From JBMNNS01 sp050942625 (lineage in GTDB: Bacteria > Bacillota > Dethiobacteria > DTU022 > UBA8154), in assembly GCA_050942625.1 (NCBI GenBank), contig JBMNNS010000017.1, positions 1 through 25,442 on the forward strand: 25,442 bases of DNA. Direction: 5' to 3'. This document shows positions 7,550 through 13,772 of the stretch, piece by piece. Both the position numbers and the translations under genes were made by a program. Position 1 is the stretch's first letter. Each line of letters starts with the position of its first letter. The notes under the pieces were generated by a model, which was not told where the DNA came from, searched no databases, and saw nothing but the letters and a program-made list of their open reading frames with translations.

Positions 7550-7774
7550 CGAAACCACTGGGAAAATCTAGTTTTATAAAAAATTATTTTTTATGTCCTC
7601 CTGAGCAAGCTATTGTCTTCTGAGCAAGCTATTGTCTTCTGAGCAAGCTATTGTCTTCTGAGCAAGTTATTATCCTGAGCATGTTATTTTCCTGAGCAAG
7701 TTATTGTCCTCCTGAGCGATAGCGAAGGATCTTAATTCCAAGCTACAGGGTTCGGGACTTTTACAGTGGTTTCG
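7550..7774 (+). mobile_element. Short inverted-repeat element, copy A (about 225 bp)
   Basis: Left end CGAAACCACTGGGAAAATC and right end GGGACTTTTACAGTGGTTTCG are inverted copies. Next to the left end is TTTTATAAAAAATTATTTTT, as in copies B and C; near the right end is GAGCGATAGCGAAGGATCTT, also seen in copy C. It codes for nothing, so it is a non-autonomous, MITE-like element that needs a transposase from elsewhere. The middle is a tandem array. No clear target duplication is left at its ends. It separates the NifU-like gene from trxB. Confidence 0.75.
7601..7733 (+). repeat. Tandem array of about seven CTGAGC units inside copy A
   Basis: Three identical 19-base units CTGAGCAAGCTATTGTCTT (7601-7657) are followed by two 17-base variants, one 20-base variant and a final CTGAGCGATAGCGAAGGATC unit. 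The last unit resembles the widely dispersed GAGCGAAGCGAAGGATCT motif; the array looks like stepwise duplication of the start of that motif. Confidence 0.9.
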
Positions 7775-7802
7775 GGATATTTCGCTGCAGCGGTAGGAGC
7801 AT

Positions 7803-7831
7803 TTGCTTTTAATTGTATAATTTGCTAATAT
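7803..7831 (+). promoter_or_regulatory. Candidate trxB promoter
   Basis: TTGCTT (7803-7808), 17 bases, TAATAT (7826-7831); a perfect TATAAT also lies at 7816-7821 without a good -35. Either would start a transcript 25-40 bases before trxB. The exact choice is uncertain. Confidence 0.35.
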
Positions 7832-7864
7832 GGTATCAAAATTTTTACGGGAAGGTTATTGAAA

Positions 7865-8806
7865 ATGTCTTTGGAAAATGGGAAAAAAATTTATGATCTG
7901 GTGGTTTTAGGAGGGGGGCCTGCGGGGATTACTGCAGCTATTTACGGCGGCAGGGCAGGGCTCGATGTTCTTATAGTGGAGCAGATGTTGCTGGGTGGCG
8001 AGATCGCCTCCACCCATTTTATAGAAAACTATCCCGGTTTTCCGGAAGGGATTAGCGGGGCTGAATTTGGGGAAAAGTTGGAACAGCATGCCCGGCGCTT
8101 TGGGGCGGAAATTATCAGTGCTACGGTGGAAAGCGTCGTTATTGATAAAACACCTAAAATGGTAGTAACCTCAGCCGGTGAATTTCTGGGCCGGACCTTG
8201 CTGGTAGCTACAGGTACATATTCCCGGTCCCTGGGGATCGAGGGCGAAGAAAAACTTCTCGGGAGGGGTATTTCCTCCTGTGCTACTTGTGACGGTTTTT
8301 TCTTCCGTAATAAGACGGTGGCTGTTATCGGTGGGGGCGATGAGGCCGTACAAGAGGCCCTTTTTTTAACGAAATTGGCTGCAAAGGTGATCCTCATCCA
8401 CCGCCGGAACAAACTAAATGCCGTGAAGACTTTGCAGGATGAAATTCTTAACAACCCCAAGGTTGAGTTTATATGGGATACGGTTGTCAGGGAATTTCAC
8501 GGGGAGGAAAAACTGCGTTCCATTACCATTGAAAATGTCAAGGAACAAAAGGTTTCTGAGCTAGCGGTGGATGGTGCATTTTTATATGCTGGAAAGAAAA
8601 AGGTTCCCAACACCGGTTTTCTTAAAGGGCTAGAGATGGATGGTCAGGGTTATATTATTACTAATGAAGAAATGGAAACATCTGTGCCTGGTGTTTATGC
8701 TGCAGGTGATATCAGGCGGAAGTTTTTACGCCAGGTGATTACCGCTGCTGCAGACGGTGCCATTGCCGCCACAATGGCTTATAAATACCTCAAGGAGAGG
8801 GCCTAG
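7865..8806 (+). CDS. trxB: Thioredoxin reductase
   Basis: FAD enzyme that reduces thioredoxin. 313 residues from the ATG at 7865, which has GGAAGG nine bases upstream; an in-frame TTG two codons earlier is closer to the SD than usual. Order: FAD-binding GGGPAGITAAIYGGRAG (N-terminus), the redox pair CATC (C139, C142) followed by DG, a second dinucleotide fold GGGDEAVQEA, and the C-terminal FAD motif VYAAGDIR. The NADPH phosphate-binding stretch reads HRRNKLNA; two of the usual three arginines are present, the last is Asn, so cofactor preference deserves a check. The gene is followed by trxA 80 bases later, an obvious functional pair. Confidence 0.95.
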   Translation: MSLENGKKIYDLVVLGGGPAGITAAIYGGRAGLDVLIVEQMLLGGEIASTHFIENYPGFPEGISGAEFGEKLEQHARRFGAEIISATVESVVIDKTPKMVVTSAGEFLGRTLLVATGTYSRSLGIEGEEKLLGRGISSCATCDGFFFRNKTVAVIGGGDEAVQEALFLTKLAAKVILIHRRNKLNAVKTLQDEILNNPKVEFIWDTVVREFHGEEKLRSITIENVKEQKVSELAVDGAFLYAGKKKVPNTGFLKGLEMDGQGYIITNEEMETSVPGVYAAGDIRRKFLRQVITAAADGAIAATMAYKYLKERA

Positions 8807-8886
8807 GTTTACAAAGGTATCAATGGTTTGAAAGGTTTATTTAATAAAGGAAGGAGGTAGCCCAACCTTACTGAAGGGTGCTAAAA

Positions 8887-9213
8887 ATGAAAGGTGAAAC
8901 AGTGAATGTCAATGATGACAATTTCCAAAAAGAAGTCCTGGAAGCAGAGCTTCCTGTGCTTGTCGATTTTTGGGCTCCCTGGTGTGGTCCATGCCGCATG
9001 GTAGCGCCTGTTTTGGAGGATTTAGCCCTTGACTATGCAGAAAAAATTAAGGTTGCTAAGCTAAATGTTGATGAAAACCCTAATAGTTCATCCCAGTACG
9101 GGATAATGAGCATCCCAACTATGCTTCTATTTAAAAATGGGAAACTTGTAGAAACTATAGTAGGTTTTCGCAGAAAAGAGGATTTAAGCAGTATTATTGA
9201 CAAAAATTTATAA
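8887..9213 (+). CDS. trxA: Thioredoxin
   Basis: Small dithiol protein that reduces disulfides in the cytosol. 108 residues with the standard active site FWAPWCGPCRMVAPVLEDLA (C33, C36), the cis-proline in SIPTMLLFKNG, and VGFRRKEDL near the end. ATG at 8887 is preferred, with GAAGGG 8 bases ahead; a GTG three codons upstream is possible. A stronger AAGGAGG at about 8851 lies too far upstream for either start and may be unused or drive a tiny leader. Downstream of trxB, 17 bases before a cyclophilin gene, so probably one transcript. Confidence 0.95.
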   Translation: MKGETVNVNDDNFQKEVLEAELPVLVDFWAPWCGPCRMVAPVLEDLALDYAEKIKVAKLNVDENPNSSSQYGIMSIPTMLLFKNGKLVETIVGFRRKEDLSSIIDKNL

Positions 9214-9230
9214 ATGAAGATGAAGGTGTT

Positions 9231-9755
9231 ATGATGACGAAAAAGCCACAGGTTACAATTGAAATGGAAAGCGGAAATTCAATTAAGGTTGAACTGTACC
9301 CAGAAGTTGCTCCCAATACGGTCGCTAATTTTATTACATTGGCCCGGCAGGGGTTTTATGACGGGTTAATATTCCATAGGGTTATTCCAGGTTTTATGAT
9401 TCAAGGGGGCTGTCCGCAAGGTACCGGCATGGGAGGGCCAGGTTACCATATTAAAGGTGAGTTTTCCCAAAATGGGCATCCCAACCCTCTTAGGCATAAA
9501 AGGGGAACAATCTCCATGGCCAGGGCCCAGATGCCGGATTCGGCAGGATCACAATTTTTTATTATGGTTGAAGAAGCTCCCCATTTGGACGGGCTTTACG
9601 CCTCTTTTGGTATGGTCCTTGAGGGGATGGAGGAAGTCGATAAAATTGTTAATGTGAAGCGCGATGTTCGGGATAAACCAATAGAGGATCAGAAAATCAA
9701 GAAGATCACCGTTGAAACCTTCGGAAAAGAATATGACGTCGTAGAAAAAATGTAA
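9231..9755 (+). CDS. Cyclophilin-type peptidyl-prolyl isomerase
   Basis: Cytosolic protein-folding enzyme that speeds cis-trans isomerisation at proline. 174 residues and no signal peptide. Family motifs are complete: NTVANFITLARQGFYDGLIF, FHRVIPGFMIQGGCPQGTG (catalytic Arg in FHRV), SMARAQMPDSAGSQFFIMVE and LDGLYASFGMVLEGM. The residue equivalent to the cyclosporin-contact Trp of human CypA is Leu (PHLDG), as in many bacterial forms. ATG with AAGGTG 3 bases upstream. Last gene of trxB-trxA-ppi; the hairpin at 9807 follows it. Confidence 0.93.
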   Translation: MMTKKPQVTIEMESGNSIKVELYPEVAPNTVANFITLARQGFYDGLIFHRVIPGFMIQGGCPQGTGMGGPGYHIKGEFSQNGHPNPLRHKRGTISMARAQMPDSAGSQFFIMVEEAPHLDGLYASFGMVLEGMEEVDKIVNVKRDVRDKPIEDQKIKKITVETFGKEYDVVEKM

Positions 9756-9780
9756 CTGTGCAAAAAACAAGATCGTAACC

Positions 9781-9794
9781 ATTTCAGTGGTCTC
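9781..9794 (+). repeat. Lone terminal repeat of the inverted-repeat family (end E)
   Basis: ATTTCAGTGGTCTC matches the right end of copies B and C (TTTTTCAGTGGTCTC). No partner end or internal block is found nearby, so it is a remnant or a solitary end, 25 bases after the cyclophilin stop. Confidence 0.55.
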
Positions 9795-9806
9795 GCACAA
9801 GAATAC

Positions 9807-9852
9807 AACTCCCCCCGCTGGAGATAATAAACTTTGTAGGGGGGGGTTTATT
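9807..9852 (+). terminator. GC hairpin before ku; terminator and/or SD-masking stem
   Basis: AACTCCCCCC (9807-9816) pairs over ten positions with GGGGGGGGTT (9839-9848), one G-U pair, loop 22 bases, followed by TATTTT. It fits a terminator of the trxB-trxA-ppi unit. The right arm is also the only purine-rich SD-like tract before the ku start at 9853, so folding would hide it. Confidence 0.6.
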
Positions 9853-10710
9853 TTGCGGGCAATGTGGAAAGGTTCCCTTGGTTTTGGACTTGTGAATATC
9901 CCGGTTGGTCTTTTTGCCGCTACCCAAAGCAATGAACTTAAGTTCCGTTTTCTGCATTCACAGTGTCATACCCCTCTGGAATACCAAAGGGTATGTCCCA
10001 ACTGTAAAAAGGAGATCCCCTGGGAGGAAATTGTGCGGGGTTATGAATATGAAAAGGACCATTTTGTTGTTTTGACTGCAGAGGAGCTTAAAAGTGCTGC
10101 AGGGGAAAAAGAAAAAGTGATTGAAATAGAAGACTTTGTGAACATAAAAGAGATCGATCCCATCTACTTTCAAAAGAGTTATTACCTTGCCCCGGATGGG
10201 CCTGGTAGACGCCCTTATGCCCTTCTTCATAAAGCTATGTTGGAGGAAGGGAAGGCTGCTATTGCTACCCTTACTTTAAGAACAAAGGAAACCCCGGCAG
10301 TCGTCAGGGTCTATGGAAATGTCCTTTCCCTTTCAACAATGTTTTATCCCGATGAAGTGCGCTCCACCGGGGATCTACCAGCTATTCCCGAAAACGTAGA
10401 GGTAAAAGAAAAAGAACTTCAGATAGCAAAGGATCTGATTCAAAGCTTGACAGCTCCTTTTGAGCCCCACAAATATCGCGATCATTATCGGGAAAAATTA
10501 TTGCAGATCATTGAGGCCCGGGTGGAAGGTAAGGAAATCAGCGTTGCCCCCGCTCCGGAAAGGGAAAAAGTAGTGGATTTACTTGCTGCCCTGCAGGCCA
10601 GTGTTGACAAAGCAAAGAAAGACAGGGAAAAGACCCGGCCAAATGGTGAAAAAACAGAAACCCAAAAATCTTCTCCCCGTCAAAAAACCGCTGCAATTTC
10701 CAGGAAATGA
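9853..10710 (+). CDS. ku: Bacterial Ku, DNA end-binding protein of NHEJ
   Basis: Homodimeric ring protein that threads onto DNA double-strand ends and recruits the LigD activities. A longer frame opens at 9787, but the family always begins MRAxWKGxxxFGLVxIPV, and here TTG-CGG-GCA-ATG encodes MRAMWKGSLGFGLVNIPV, so TTG at 9853 is chosen (285 residues; ATG at 9862 is the alternative). Beta-barrel/ring core runs to about residue 245 with FRFLHSQCHTPLEYQRVCP, GYEYEKDHFVVLTAEEL and the FEPHKYRDHYREKL block. The C-terminal 40 residues are Lys/Arg-rich, as in Ku proteins whose tails contact DNA or ligase. Next gene is the ligase. Confidence 0.96.
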   Translation: MRAMWKGSLGFGLVNIPVGLFAATQSNELKFRFLHSQCHTPLEYQRVCPNCKKEIPWEEIVRGYEYEKDHFVVLTAEELKSAAGEKEKVIEIEDFVNIKEIDPIYFQKSYYLAPDGPGRRPYALLHKAMLEEGKAAIATLTLRTKETPAVVRVYGNVLSLSTMFYPDEVRSTGDLPAIPENVEVKEKELQIAKDLIQSLTAPFEPHKYRDHYREKLLQIIEARVEGKEISVAPAPEREKVVDLLAALQASVDKAKKDREKTRPNGEKTETQKSSPRQKTAAISRK

Positions 10711-10769
10711 GCCTGTGATGCCGGGACGTTTCTTCCACCACTTCAAATTATGTAAAAAAGCAGACTGCA

Positions 10770-11726
10770 ATGTTTGAGCATAAAATTGTTCCGATGGAGC
10801 CGCAGGCCAGGCCGGACCTTGAAGAAGGGCCCGGTTTTTATTACCAGGTAAAGTGGGACGGTTTCCGGTTGCTAGCCTTTGGTAAAGACAAAAATATTTT
10901 TTTACAGGGGCGAAGCCTTCAGGAAAAAACAGTACTTTATCCGGAACTTGCTGTGCTGCCGGAATTAATCAACAGAAAAAGTTTTATCCTGGATGGTGAG
11001 CTGGTTGCTTTTCGGGAAGGCCTGCCTGACTTTTATACCCTGATGCAAAGAGAACGATCCAGTGTTGGGAATTACATAGTTGAAAAAATTCCCGTTTCTT
11101 ACATGGTCTTTGATCTTTTATTATTGGATGGCGACTGGTTGCTACATAAACCCTGGGAATTCCGCCAGGAGCTCCTCCATAGATCTGTCAAAGAGGATGG
11201 CCCCCTGCATTTAACGCCAATTTTTGAAGATGGTGCAGGCCTTTTACAGGCGGTGAAGGAAAAGGGGATGGAGGGGATAGTTGCCAAAAAAAAAGGAAGC
11301 CCATATGTACCCGGGCCACGGAAATCCACGTACTGGCTTAAGACCAAGATTGAGCGGACGTTGCAAGCCTACGTTGGGGGTATTTCTCTTAAAAATGGGC
11401 ACCCTGCTTCTTTGCTCCTGGGTCTGGAGCAAGAGGGCGACGGCGCAACAGTTGAAAAAAAGGCCGAGGGAAAGCTACATTATATTGGGAGTGTCAGCAG
11501 TGGCCTGGGTTGGAGGGATTTAGCGGCGTGGTATGAATGGGGTCTGCAGAACGGCAGTTCCCATCCCCCTTTTAGCAATCCTCCTCGTTCTCCGGGAAGA
11601 AAAATAATGTGGATAAAGCCTCTGCATCAGGTACAGGTTGTCTTTAACGAGTGGACTCCCGGCTTAAAATTACGCGCCCCGCGCGTTTCCGGCTCATTTT
11701 TATTGTTTAATGAACACAAATTATAA
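10770..11726 (+). CDS. ligD: Stand-alone LigD-type ATP-dependent DNA ligase
   Basis: Seals broken DNA with ATP. 318 residues, only the nucleotidyltransferase domain and the OB-fold. Motif I with the adenylated lysine K28 is YYQVKWDGFRLLAF; motif III is ILDGELVAF; MVFDLLLLDG follows; motifs IV and V are GMEGIVAKKKGS and STYWLKTKI; the C-terminal part (WIKPLHQVQVVFNEWT) fits the LigD OB-fold. No polymerase or phosphoesterase domain is fused. There is no convincing SD before the ATG at 10770, and 59 bases separate it from ku. A neighbour on the opposite strand lies between it and the polymerase gene. Confidence 0.93.
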   Translation: MFEHKIVPMEPQARPDLEEGPGFYYQVKWDGFRLLAFGKDKNIFLQGRSLQEKTVLYPELAVLPELINRKSFILDGELVAFREGLPDFYTLMQRERSSVGNYIVEKIPVSYMVFDLLLLDGDWLLHKPWEFRQELLHRSVKEDGPLHLTPIFEDGAGLLQAVKEKGMEGIVAKKKGSPYVPGPRKSTYWLKTKIERTLQAYVGGISLKNGHPASLLLGLEQEGDGATVEKKAEGKLHYIGSVSSGLGWRDLAAWYEWGLQNGSSHPPFSNPPRSPGRKIMWIKPLHQVQVVFNEWTPGLKLRAPRVSGSFLLFNEHKL

Positions 11727-11750
11727 ATTTTGGCCTGACCATGATTAGCG

Positions 11751-12359
11751 TTATTTAAAAAGGTGGCTATAAATGTTTTCTCCCATGGGCGGCTGTATCT
11801 TTTTTATCTCCAGGTCCAGTATCAGCTGCATTACTAATCCAGCAGCCTCCCTCACAATCCGGCGGCAAGTGCCGAATCTGCGTCTTGAAACGGGGTCAGT
11901 ACTGAATGGTGCAATCAAATCCTGGCAGTCGGTATATCCGAATTTTTCTTTAAAGTCTTCGACCATTTTATTATAGATTGCCAGTTCGGGAAATGCATCC
12001 AATAACTCCTGGGCTTTGGCAGCGGGTGATAGATCTTTGGACTGGACAGCCCCGACAAAGCGTTGGTGCGTTACTTTATCCATCGGTTTTTCGCTGCCAT
12101 AAATAAAGCTTAAAGCAGCTAGACTTCCAGAGAGTCCCCCGCAGAGCCTTCCTGCGAAACCTCCTCCGGCGCTAAAGCCACAAAAAACACGCAATGTCTC
12201 GGATGCATAAGGGACTTTCAGTGTTTCCAGGACAGCTTTAAAGACAACTTGAGGGCTGACCCAGGGTTCTTCAACGATATAGTGATCGGCCAGATCAATA
12301 CATTGCTGAATGATTTGCTGTTCATCAAGATCAGGAAAGCGCAGGGTTATTTTTTTCAT
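11751..12359 (-). CDS. C_GCAxxG_C_C family probable redox protein
   Basis: Member of the small Cys-rich family often annotated as 'C_GCAxxG_C_C' and thought to be redox-active; no reaction is established. 202 residues from the ATG at 12357-12359, which has GGAGGT six bases ahead (a 16-residue longer frame has none). Family blocks: FCGFSAGGGFAGRLCGGLSG (C60, C73), then FGYTDCQDLIAPF (C145) and FGTCRRIVREAAGLV (C165). The first family Cys, normally about 25 residues before C60, appears to be Ser (SPQVVFKAVL). It is inserted against the direction of the NHEJ genes, 24 bases after the ligase stop and divergent from the polymerase gene. A link to NHEJ is only positional. Confidence 0.8.
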   Translation of the reverse strand: MKKITLRFPDLDEQQIIQQCIDLADHYIVEEPWVSPQVVFKAVLETLKVPYASETLRVFCGFSAGGGFAGRLCGGLSGSLAALSFIYGSEKPMDKVTHQRFVGAVQSKDLSPAAKAQELLDAFPELAIYNKMVEDFKEKFGYTDCQDLIAPFSTDPVSRRRFGTCRRIVREAAGLVMQLILDLEIKKIQPPMGENIYSHLFK

Positions 12360-12425
12360 TTTTCTACCTCCGGCAATAATGTAGGAATTTTCCTTAAAAT
12401 CTAACATAAGAAAGGGAAATTGTCA

Positions 12426-13328
12426 ATGCTCACTTCTTTAAATGTGCCCGCTTCCTTAAATATCAATGGGGAAAAGATCGCCATTACCAATCTAGATAGA
12501 GAGCTTTGGCCCGGTGAAGGGATCACCAAATACCACCTAATCAAATATTATTTGGAAATAGCACCTTATCTCTTGCCTCATCTAAAAAATCGTTTTCTTT
12601 CCTTCAGGCGTTTCCCTAAGGGCATTGGAGAGCCGGGTTTTTTTCAAAAAAATCTTCCGGAGGGCGCACCTCCCTGGATAAAAAGCATGCCCATAGAACA
12701 TGGCCAAAAGATTACAAACTACATACTCTGCACGGGCACCGAAACTTTGGCCTGGCTTGGCAATCAGTCCTGCCTGGAGATACATCCCTGGCTTTCTGCT
12801 GCCAACCGGCCGGATTTTCCTGACTTCGTTATCTTTGATCTCGATCCCATGGAGGGGGTGCCCTTTTCGCAAGTCTGCAATGTAGCTCTTGTTTTCCAGG
12901 AGCTGTTGCAAAAAAAGGGTCTGCGTTCCTATCCCAAAACTTCGGGTTTAAGTGGCATCCAGGTTTATTTCCCAATTGAACCCCTTTATACCTATGAAGA
13001 TGTCAGGGCCTTTGCCCTGCAAATATGCGAAATGGTTAACCGGTTATTGCCTGAAGTAACCACCTTGGAAAGAACAAAAGCAAAACGTGGCAAAAGAATT
13101 TATCTTGATTACCTGCAAAATGCCCGCGGTAAAACCATTGTTGCCCCATACTCCCCCCGCCCCCACCCTGGGGCACCTGTTTCCGCCCCCCTGCAATGGC
13201 CGGAACTACAATCCCCTACAATAAATCCCTCCCTTTTTAATATAAAAACCATTCTTCCCAGGGTACAGGAAAAAGGAGATCTTTTTGCCCCCGTTCTCAG
13301 TGATCGCCAAAGGATCCGAGACCACTAA
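12426..13328 (+). CDS. Stand-alone LigD-type polymerase/primase (PolDom)
   Basis: Archaeo-eukaryotic-primase-fold polymerase that fills or extends ends during NHEJ. 300 residues from ATG at 12426 (GGG nine bases ahead; TTG two codons earlier is possible). N-terminal ITNLDRELWPGEGITKYHLI and SFRRFPKGIGEPGFFQKN are family hallmarks. Metal-binding motif I is FVIFDLDPMEG (D138, D140); motif II is KTSGLSGIQVYFPI, with Gln where His is usual; motif III is RIYLDYLQNARG (D228), followed by KTIVAPYSPRPHPGAPVSAP. The last three codons and TAA lie in the terminal repeat of element copy B. Not fused to ligase or phosphoesterase. Confidence 0.93.
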   Translation: MLTSLNVPASLNINGEKIAITNLDRELWPGEGITKYHLIKYYLEIAPYLLPHLKNRFLSFRRFPKGIGEPGFFQKNLPEGAPPWIKSMPIEHGQKITNYILCTGTETLAWLGNQSCLEIHPWLSAANRPDFPDFVIFDLDPMEGVPFSQVCNVALVFQELLQKKGLRSYPKTSGLSGIQVYFPIEPLYTYEDVRAFALQICEMVNRLLPEVTTLERTKAKRGKRIYLDYLQNARGKTIVAPYSPRPHPGAPVSAPLQWPELQSPTINPSLFNIKTILPRVQEKGDLFAPVLSDRQRIRDH

Positions 13329-13474
13329 AAAAGCCGGTTTTATAAAAAACTGCCGCCATTGTCATCCTGTAATGTCATCCTGTAGTGTCACCCTGTAATA
13401 TCATTCTGTATTATCCCTGTAATGTCACTTTGTTCATTCAGAATGACACAATTCGGGACTTTTTCAGTGGTCTC
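13318..13474 (+). mobile_element. Short inverted-repeat element, copy B (157 bp)
   Basis: Left end GAGACCACTAAAAAAGCC and right end GGGACTTTTTCAGTGGTCTC are inverted copies. Inside are GGTTTTATAAAAAACTG next to the left end and AGAATGACACAATTC next to the right end, shared with copy C. The flanks AGGATCC (left) and AGGGTCC (right) differ by one base and may be an aged target duplication. No protein is encoded. It overlaps the 3' end of the polymerase gene. Confidence 0.8.
13360..13422 (+). repeat. Tandem 13-base repeats inside copy B
   Basis: Five units of TGTCATCCTGTAA with changes (13360-13372, 13373-13385, 13386-13398, 13399-13411, and an 11-base unit 13412-13422), then a half-related unit. 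The unit differs from the 19-base array of copy A, though both start from a TGTCNTCCTG core. Confidence 0.85.
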
Positions 13475-13606
13475 AGGGTCCCGCTACGATGCGGGTGTTT
13501 ACAATAATTAAGCATTATAACTACCCGGCCAATCCTTCCGGCCCGGATTTAGTAAGACAATAAAGATTATTCAATTCATTTATTTTTTTTGGGGGTAAAA
13601 AGGTAT

Positions 13607-13634
13607 TTGACTAATTTTGTTGAATAATTATAAA
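13607..13634 (+). promoter_or_regulatory. livJ: Candidate promoter of the liv operon
   Basis: TTGACT (13607-13612), 16 bases, TATAAA (13629-13634); both five of six to consensus. It would give a leader of about 130 bases before livJ. A second TTGACC at about 13730 lacks a -10 at useful distance. Confidence 0.55.
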
Positions 13635-13650
13635 TATTATTTTTCAACCT

Positions 13651-13674
13651 CCAGGGCAACTCTGTCTGCCCTGG
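13651..13674 (+). promoter_or_regulatory. Hairpin in the liv leader
   Basis: CCAGGGCA and TGCCCTGG form a perfect 8-bp stem with an 8-base loop, about 10 bases after the expected transcription start. No T-run follows, so it is not a terminator; it may stabilise the transcript or bind a regulator. Confidence 0.5.
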
Positions 13675-13772
13675 GTACTTAAACTGCAGGGAAAGCGAGG
13701 TGAAAAAGAGCAGGAAACCAGTTTTTTATTGACCTTTCATCAATAATAAAATAAGGGGGTTTGCTTTAAATA

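Noticed and set aside
7601..7733. Tandem repeats as a CRISPR array
   Set aside because: Units are head-to-tail with no unique spacers, are only 17-20 bases long and lie within an inverted-repeat element; no cas genes are present.
9787..9852. Ku beginning at ATG 9787
   Set aside because: The extra 22 residues cross a terminator-like hairpin and an element end, and the family start MRAxWKG matches TTG at 9853.
13360..13435. 13-base repeats as regulator-binding iterons or an origin
   Set aside because: They lie inside element copy B, have no replication gene nearby and decay in sequence along the array.
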